NCBI RefSeq assembly: GCF_014192575.1
Contig: NZ_JACHYC010000002.1
Location: 62,001-126,000 of the forward strand
Length of the DNA: 64,000 nucleotides
Reading direction: 5' to 3'
Source: Variovorax sp. Sphag1AA
GTDB taxonomy: Bacteria; Pseudomonadota; Gammaproteobacteria; Burkholderiales; Burkholderiaceae_C
Every line of letters begins with the position of its first letter. Position 1 is the stretch's first letter. A program made the translations under genes and the position numbers. Below are positions 59,071 to 64,000 of this stretch, piece after piece. The notes beneath the pieces were generated by a model. It saw only the letters and a list, made by a program, of their open reading frames with translations, was not told the DNA's origin and made no database searches.

Positions 59071-60111
59071 ATGAACAGCCCCGCCGACACCCTCACCATC
59101 ACCCGCCCCGACGACTGGCATCTGCATGTGCGCGATGGCGCCGCGCTCGAAGCCGTGGTTCCGCATTCCGCCCGCCAGTTCGGCCGCGCGCTGATCATGC
59201 CGAACCTGCGTCCGCCGGTGACCACCGCCGAACAGGCCGTCGCGTATCGCGACCGCATCCGCGCCGCAGTGCCCGCCGGCACCGATTTCGAGCCGGTGAT
59301 GTCGCTCTATCTCACCGACAACCTGCCGCCGGACGAAATCCAGCGCGCCGCCGATGCCGGCGTGCGTGCACTCAAGCTCTACCCCGCCGGCGCGACGACC
59401 AACAGCGATGCCGGCGTGACCGACATCCGCAAGACCTACCCGACGCTCGAAGCCATGCAGAAGCACGGCCTGCTGCTGCTGGTGCACGGCGAGGTGACTG
59501 ATCCGGCGATCGACCTGTTCGACCGCGAGGCGGTGTTCGTCGACCGCGTGATGATCCCGTTGCGCCGCGACTTCCCCGAGCTCAAGGTGGTGTTCGAGCA
59601 CCTCACCACGAAGGAGGGTGCGCACTACGTGCGTGATGCGAACCGCTTCACGGCTGCGACCATCACCGCGCACCATCTGCTCTACAACCGCAACGCGATC
59701 TTCACCGGCGGCATCCGGCCGCACTACTACTGCCTGCCGGTGCTCAAGCGCGAGACGCATCGTGTGGCGCTGGTCGAAGCGGCCACGAGCGGCAGCGATC
59801 GTTTCTTCCTTGGAACCGACAGCGCTCCGCATCCGGCCCATCTCAAGGAACACGCGCTCGGCTGCGCAGGCTGCTACACCGGCCTGACCGCGCTGGAGCT
59901 CTATGCGGAGGCTTTCGACAACGCCGGCGCGCTCGACAAGCTCGAAGGCTTCGCGAGCTTCCATGGCGCCGACTTCTACGGCCTGCCGCGCAACAAGGGC
60001 ACCGTGACCCTTCGCCGCGAAACCTGGACCGTGCCCGAGACCGTGCCTTACGGCGACGCCACGCTGAAGCCGCTGCGCGGCGGCGAAGCCATCGGCTGGA
60101 GGATGGTGTGA
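59071..60111 (+). CDS. pyrC: Dihydroorotase
   Basis: Zinc enzyme of pyrimidine synthesis that closes carbamoyl aspartate to dihydroorotate; 346 residues, the class II (E. coli PyrC) size. Zinc ligands: His-His in [13 protein letters not shown], the carboxylated Lys in [13 protein letters not shown], His in LLVHGEV and [11 protein letters not shown], and Asp in [11 protein letters not shown]. The ATG at 59071 is preferred; ATG 59053 would add six residues but overlaps the likely -10. The NYN-domain gene starts in its stop codon (GTGA). Confidence 0.96.
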   Translation: MNSPADTLTITRPDDWHLHVRDGAALEAVVPHSARQFGRALIMPNLRPPVTTAEQAVAYRDRIRAAVPAGTDFEPVMSLYLTDNLPPDEIQRAADAGVRALKLYPAGATTNSDAGVTDIRKTYPTLEAMQKHGLLLLVHGEVTDPAIDLFDREAVFVDRVMIPLRRDFPELKVVFEHLTTKEGAHYVRDANRFTAATITAHHLLYNRNAIFTGGIRPHYYCLPVLKRETHRVALVEAATSGSDRFFLGTDSAPHPAHLKEHALGCAGCYTGLTALELYAEAFDNAGALDKLEGFASFHGADFYGLPRNKGTVTLRRETWTVPETVPYGDATLKPLRGGEAIGWRMV

Positions 60112-60836
60112 ACGCATCGCCGCGCGTGACGCTGCTGATCGATGCCGACAACGTCTCCGCCGATGTGATCGAGCAGGCCGTGCAGCGCACGATGACCGAG
60201 TACGGCAACATCCACGTGCGGCGGGCCTACTGCAACACGGAAACCGCGCTGAAGCAGCAGGCGCTGTTCAAGCGACTGCAGGTGCGGCCGATGGTCAACA
60301 TCTCCGCTGGCAAGAACAGCACCGACATCGCGATGGCGGTGGATGCGATGGACCTGGTGATCGCCGAGCGGCCGGACGTCGTGGTGCTGGTGTCGTCGGA
60401 TTCGGACTTCGCACCGCTGGTGATCCGCCTGCGCGAGAAGGGCTGCCGCGTGTGCGGCATCGGCCAGCATGGCAAGACGGGCGAAGATACCGTGGCGATC
60501 TACGACAGCTTCGTCGATCTGCTGCATCACCAGCCACCGAAGGCCGCGCCGGCCAAGAAGCGCACGACACGGCGTGCCAAGGCAGCAGCACCGCCACCTG
60601 CGCCGAGCGCGCCGGAGCTTCCCGACGATGTGATCCGCATCCTCGATGCGGTGGCTGAATTGACCACGGGGAACAAGGTCGAACTCAACCTGGCCGCCGA
60701 GCGCCTGCGTGCCGCCAAGCTCCTCAGCAAGAGCGCGAGCTCGCCCAAGCTGTTCAAGAAGCATCCCGAGCTGTTCCTGCTGACACCCGAGAAGACGCCC
60801 AACAAGGTGCAGTACGTCGGCCCCATGCGGTCGTGA
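60108..60836 (+). CDS. NYN-domain (PIN-like) protein with C-terminal OST-HTH-like domain
   Basis: Protein of 242 residues. Residues 1-145 are a NYN/DUF88 (LabA-type) domain related to PIN nucleases: acidic clusters are in [39 protein letters not shown] and [21 protein letters not shown] basic Ala/Pro linker ([20 protein letters not shown]) leads to a C-terminal domain of about 70 residues resembling OST-HTH/LOTUS ([20 protein letters not shown] with [12 protein letters not shown]). The combination suggests an RNA-binding or RNA-cutting role, inferred from the families. GTG start overlaps the pyrC stop, and its stop overlaps the DUF3025 start. Confidence 0.87.
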   Translation: MNASPRVTLLIDADNVSADVIEQAVQRTMTEYGNIHVRRAYCNTETALKQQALFKRLQVRPMVNISAGKNSTDIAMAVDAMDLVIAERPDVVVLVSSDSDFAPLVIRLREKGCRVCGIGQHGKTGEDTVAIYDSFVDLLHHQPPKAAPAKKRTTRRAKAAAPPPAPSAPELPDDVIRILDAVAELTTGNKVELNLAAERLRAAKLLSKSASSPKLFKKHPELFLLTPEKTPNKVQYVGPMRS

Positions 60837-61618
60837 GCGCATCCGGCGACATCTGGGGCTTTGATACGGACGCGCCGTGGATGGCGCCGTACGCCACGCG
60901 TGCGTCCAGGGTCGCGGCGAAGATTGCGCAGGGGGAGCGGGTCTGCGAGGCGCTGTCGGGTGAGTCGACATCCATCGCGCTGGCTTCGGGTCCGTTGCGC
61001 TTCGTGCCCGGCGACAGCGCGGCGCCGGGTGAAGCCTACGAGGCCTTCATCCATCGAACCGCATGCGTTCCGACGCGCGACAACCTGCATGACTTCTTCA
61101 ACGGGTTGGTCTGGTTGCATTGCCCCCTGAGCAAACGCCGGCTGAACGAATTGCAGGCGGCCGAGATCGCCCGCGACGGCATTTGCGCCACGCGCGGGCC
61201 GCTGCGCGATGCGCTCACACTCTTCGACGAGAACGGCGCGGTGCTCGATGCGCCGGGGCCCTTGTGGCACGCCCTGCTCGCCCGCGACTGGCAAGCTCTC
61301 TTCGTGACGCATCGATCGCTCTGGCGAGAGGCGCGGCTACTTGTGTTCGGCCATGCGTTGCTCGAAAAGCTGACCGCCCCGCGCAAGGCCGCCACCGCCC
61401 ATGTCCTCATCTCCGCGGGGGAAATGAATCCGTCCGCTTGGGACGATGCGACCATTGCGGCCTCGCTCCATCCCGCGCACCTGGCGACCAAGCCTTTCAC
61501 CCCACTGCCAGTGCTCGGTGTCCCAGGATGGTGCGTTCAAAACGAGAACTTTTCCTTCTATGATGATTCGGAAGTCTTTCGCCCACGCAGGGACGCAGAA
61601 CGAAGTCCAAACCCCTAG
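60833..61618 (+). CDS. DUF3025 protein
   Basis: Protein of 261 residues of the DUF3025 type, recognised from FIHRTACVPTRDNLHDFFNG with LVWLHCPLSKRRLNELQAAE next, and the FVTHRSLWREARLLVFGHAL and CVQNENFSFYDDSEVFRPRR blocks. No function is known for the family. It begins with GTG in the stop of the NYN gene (4-base overlap), so pyrC, the NYN gene and this one form a tightly coupled set. Ends 79 bases before htpX. Confidence 0.85.
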   Translation: MSASGDIWGFDTDAPWMAPYATRASRVAAKIAQGERVCEALSGESTSIALASGPLRFVPGDSAAPGEAYEAFIHRTACVPTRDNLHDFFNGLVWLHCPLSKRRLNELQAAEIARDGICATRGPLRDALTLFDENGAVLDAPGPLWHALLARDWQALFVTHRSLWREARLLVFGHALLEKLTAPRKAATAHVLISAGEMNPSAWDDATIAASLHPAHLATKPFTPLPVLGVPGWCVQNENFSFYDDSEVFRPRRDAERSPNP

Positions 61619-61697
61619 TCCCTGCCGCGTCGGCGCAGCTTGAAGCGGGCCGGTCCGGCCCCCATCTGTGCCACGTTTGCCTCACGGAGAAATCAAC

Positions 61698-62573
61698 TTG
61701 AAACGCATCCTTCTGTTTGTGCTGACCAACGTCATGGTCGTGGCGGTGCTCGGCATCGTCGCGAGCCTGCTTGGCGTCAATCGCTTCCTCACCGCCAATG
61801 GGCTGAACCTGGGCGCGCTGCTCGGCTTCGCGCTGGTGATGGGCTTCGGCGGCGCGATCATCTCGCTCCTGATCAGCAAGCCGATGGCCAAGTGGTCGGC
61901 GGGTGTTCGCATCATCAACGAGCCGCAGTCGCCCGATGAAGCCTGGATCGTGCAGACGGTCAAGAAGTTTGCCGACAAGGCCGGCATCGGCATGCCCGAA
62001 GTCGGCATCTTCGAAGGCGAGCCCAATGCCTTCGCCACCGGGGCGTTCAAGAACTCGTCGCTGGTCGCAGTCTCGACCGGCCTGCTGCAGAACATGACGC
62101 GCGAAGAAGTCGAAGCCGTGATCGGCCACGAAATCGCGCACGTCGCCAACGGCGACATGGTCACGATGACGCTGATCCAGGGCGTGATGAACACCTTCGT
62201 CGTGTTCCTGTCGCGGGTAATCGGGTATGCGGTCGACAGCTTCCTGCGTCGTGGCGACGACCGCAATTCCGGCCCCGGCATCGGCTACTTCGTGACGACG
62301 ATCGTCCTCGACATCGTGCTGGGTTTTGCCGCCGCCATCGTCGTGGCGTGGTTCTCGCGCCAGCGTGAGTTCCGTGCCGACGCAGGCTCGGCGCAGCTCA
62401 TGGGCCGCAAGCAGCCGATGGTGAACGCGCTGGCCCGCCTGGGCGGGCTGCCTCCGGGCGAACTGCCGAAGTCTGTCGAAGCGATGGGCATCACCGGGAA
62501 GCTGGGCAGCCTGTTCGCCACCCACCCGCCGATCGAACAGCGCATTGCCGCGCTCCAGAATGCGCACGGCTGA
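61698..62573 (+). CDS. htpX: Membrane zinc protease HtpX
   Basis: Inner-membrane metalloprotease of 291 residues that clears misfolded membrane proteins. Two N-terminal membrane segments ([40 protein letters not shown]) lead to the catalytic HEIAH: His144, Glu145, His148 in [19 protein letters not shown]; the third ligand Glu is in [13 protein letters not shown]; two more segments lie between. The start is TTG at 61698, chosen because family members begin (M)KRILLF and GGAGA at 61686-61690 is well spaced; an in-frame start at 61668 gives an atypical N-terminus. Confidence 0.95.
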   Translation: MKRILLFVLTNVMVVAVLGIVASLLGVNRFLTANGLNLGALLGFALVMGFGGAIISLLISKPMAKWSAGVRIINEPQSPDEAWIVQTVKKFADKAGIGMPEVGIFEGEPNAFATGAFKNSSLVAVSTGLLQNMTREEVEAVIGHEIAHVANGDMVTMTLIQGVMNTFVVFLSRVIGYAVDSFLRRGDDRNSGPGIGYFVTTIVLDIVLGFAAAIVVAWFSRQREFRADAGSAQLMGRKQPMVNALARLGGLPPGELPKSVEAMGITGKLGSLFATHPPIEQRIAALQNAHG

Positions 62574-62594
62574 TTGCTGCTGATCCGCGCCAAA

Positions 62595-62624
62595 GAAAAA
62601 AGCCGCCTCCGGGCGGCTTTTTTT
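62595..62624. terminator. Bidirectional terminator between htpX and the FAD-protein gene
   Basis: An A-rich run, stem AAGCCGCC paired with GGGCGGCTT around a short TCC loop, and a run of seven T. The A run upstream makes it work in the opposite direction too, where the FAD-protein gene ends 4 bases away. Confidence 0.9.
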
Positions 62625-62627
62625 CGT

Positions 62628-64000
62628 TCAGGCGGCTTGCGTGGCGATGGTGCGCGCCATCGCTTCGGCCACTCTCAGGCCATCCACGCCAGCCGACAGA
62701 ATCCCGCCGGCGTAGCCTGCGCCTTCGCCGGCTGGATAGAGCCCGCGCACGTTGAGGCTCTGGAAGTCCTCGCCGCGCCCGATCCGGATGGGTGACGAGG
62801 TGCGCGTCTCCACGCCGGTCAGCACGGCGTCGTGCAGGTCGAAGTCCTTGATCTTGCGGCCGAAGGCCGGGAAGGCTTCACGCATCGCTTCGATGGCGTA
62901 TGCAGGCAGCGCGGCATGCAGGTCGCCGAGCGTCACCCCGGGCTTGTACGAAGGCTCGACGCTTCCGAGCTGTGTGGATGGCTTGCCCGCGACGAAGTCA
63001 CCCACCAGTTGCCCCGGCGCACGGTAATTGCTGCCGCCAAGGACGTACGCGTTGGACTCGAGCGACCGCTGCAAATCGATGCCCGCCAGCGGCGAGCCGG
63101 TGCGGCCATCCTCCCAGCCCGGGTAGTCGCTCGGCTCGATGCCGACCACGATGCCCGCATTGGCATTGCGTTCGTTGCGCGAGTACTGGCTCATGCCGTT
63201 GGTCACGACACGGTTCGGCTCGCTCGTCGCCGCGACGACCGTACCGCCGGGGCACATGCAGAAGCTGTACACCGAGCGCCCGTTGCTCGCGTGATGGACC
63301 AGCTTGTAGTCCGCCGCGCCGAGCAGCGGATGCCCGGCGTGACGGCCCCAGCGGGCGCGGTCGATCAACCCTTGCGGATGCTCCACGCGGAAGCCGATCG
63401 AGAAAGGCTTGGCCTCGATCTGCACGCCGCGCTCGTGCAGCATCGTGAAGGTATCGCGTGAGCTGTGTCCGAGCGCCATCACCACGTGGTCGGCGCGCAG
63501 CTCGCTGCTCTGGCCGGTGCGCTGGTCGAGCACCGTCAGGCCGCGCAGGTGCTTTCCGTCCGGGCCATCCTCGATCAGCACGTCGGTCACGCGTTGCTCG
63601 AAGCGGATCTCGCCGCCGAGCTCGATGATCTGTTCGCGGATGCTTTCCACCACCTTCACCAGCTTGAAGGTGCCGATGTGTGGATGCGCGACGTAGAGGA
63701 TTTCCTCCGGCGCGCCGGCCTTGACGAACTCCTCCATCACCTTGCGGCCGAGGAAGCGCGGGTCCTTGATCTGGCTATAGAGCTTGCCGTCGGAAAAGGT
63801 ACCGGCGCCGCCTTCGCCGAACTGCACGTTCGATTCGGGGTTCAGCACGCTCTTGCGCCAGAGGCCCCAGGTGTCCTTGGTGCGTTCGCGCACGGTCTTG
63901 CCACGTTCCAGCACGATGGGCTTGAAGCCCATCTGCGCGAGGGCCAGCGCGGCGAAGATGCCGCAGGGGCCGAAGCCGACCACGACCGGCCGCAAGGCGA
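62628..64000 (-). CDS. FAD-dependent oxidoreductase (COG2509-type), N-terminus outside the window
   Basis: Large flavoprotein; 457 codons lie in the window and the frame is still open at base 64000. Relatives have an additional N-terminal stretch of about 80 residues, so the start lies beyond the edge; the TTG at 63995 is internal. FAD is bound by VVVGFGPCGIFAALALAQMG; other marks are SNVQFGEGGAGTFSDGKLYS, HVVMALGHSSRDTFTMLHER, YSFCMCPGGTVVAATSEPNR and GLYPAGEGAGYAGGILSAGV. The family is conserved and its substrate is unknown. It converges with htpX across a shared terminator. Confidence 0.9.
   Translation of the reverse strand, partial: ALRPVVVGFGPCGIFAALALAQMGFKPIVLERGKTVRERTKDTWGLWRKSVLNPESNVQFGEGGAGTFSDGKLYSQIKDPRFLGRKVMEEFVKAGAPEEILYVAHPHIGTFKLVKVVESIREQIIELGGEIRFEQRVTDVLIEDGPDGKHLRGLTVLDQRTGQSSELRADHVVMALGHSSRDTFTMLHERGVQIEAKPFSIGFRVEHPQGLIDRARWGRHAGHPLLGAADYKLVHHASNGRSVYSFCMCPGGTVVAATSEPNRVVTNGMSQYSRNERNANAGIVVGIEPSDYPGWEDGRTGSPLAGIDLQRSLESNAYVLGGSNYRAPGQLVGDFVAGKPSTQLGSVEPSYKPGVTLGDLHAALPAYAIEAMREAFPAFGRKIKDFDLHDAVLTGVETRTSSPIRIGRGEDFQSLNVRGLYPAGEGAGYAGGILSAGVDGLRVAEAMARTIATQAA

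Overview
The window is about 64 kb of GC-rich chromosome that reads as a member of the Burkholderiales, most likely Comamonadaceae (Variovorax-like). That placement is an inference from gene content: two Bug-type (TctC) solute receptors, a leucine/isovalerate (liu) cluster, a complete malonate decarboxylase operon, a double-length UvrA, and very short leaders upstream of housekeeping genes. I see no tRNA, rRNA, insertion sequence, phage gene or CRISPR array. Coding density is high and codon use looks uniform, so nothing obvious points to recent transfer.

Layout. 1-6 kb: tail of an acyl-CoA dehydrogenase, an exported amidase, a LuxR-type regulator, a YchJ protein, a DUF3047 protein and a DedA-rhodanese fusion. 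6-10.4 kb: a promoter and TPP riboswitch ahead of thiC, then a HAD phosphatase, a patatin-like lipoprotein and a small unknown gene. 10.6-23.5 kb: an AraC-type regulator divergent from a leucine degradation operon (liuA, acyl-CoA ligase, liuB, DinB-like, liuC, DUF4126, liuD, ghrA-like, HMG-CoA lyase, YbaK, DUF1289, DsbA-like isomerase), many of them overlapping by 4 to 8 bases. 23.6-25.7 kb: an MFS carboxylate transporter, a dispersed repeat, a terminator and a 49-residue membrane protein. 25.8-34.1 kb, minus strand: mdcR, madL, madM, mdcA, mdcC, mdcD, mdcE, mdcG, mdcB, mdcH, a full set for malonate uptake and decarboxylation including prosthetic group synthesis and loading. 34.3-41.3 kb: a 1939-residue tandem UvrA and an acetylpolyamine amidohydrolase. 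41.3-45.8 kb: a Bug receptor, a bidirectional terminator and a TRAP system (dctP, dctM, dctQ) split by a 0.5 kb palindrome-rich spacer.

45.9-57.4 kb, minus strand: a long apparent operon for CoA-dependent beta-oxidation of an unidentified acid (enoyl-CoA hydratase/3-hydroxyacyl-CoA dehydrogenase, thiolase, two acyl-CoA dehydrogenases, acyl-CoA ligase, Bug receptor, etfB, etfA, nitronate monooxygenase-like protein), divergent from a LysR regulator across an array of TTGACA half sites. 57.5-64 kb: that regulator, an unknown protein, pyrC, a NYN-domain protein, DUF3025, htpX and the end of a large FAD-dependent protein.

The genes mostly serve catabolism of organic and branched-chain acids: capture by periplasmic receptors, activation to CoA thioesters, oxidation through ETF-linked dehydrogenases, and cleavage to acetyl-CoA. 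The least ordinary items are the tandem UvrA, the three-fold palindromic spacer inside the TRAP locus, a repeat found in two copies each directly behind a stop codon, and the operator-like arrays at two divergent promoters.
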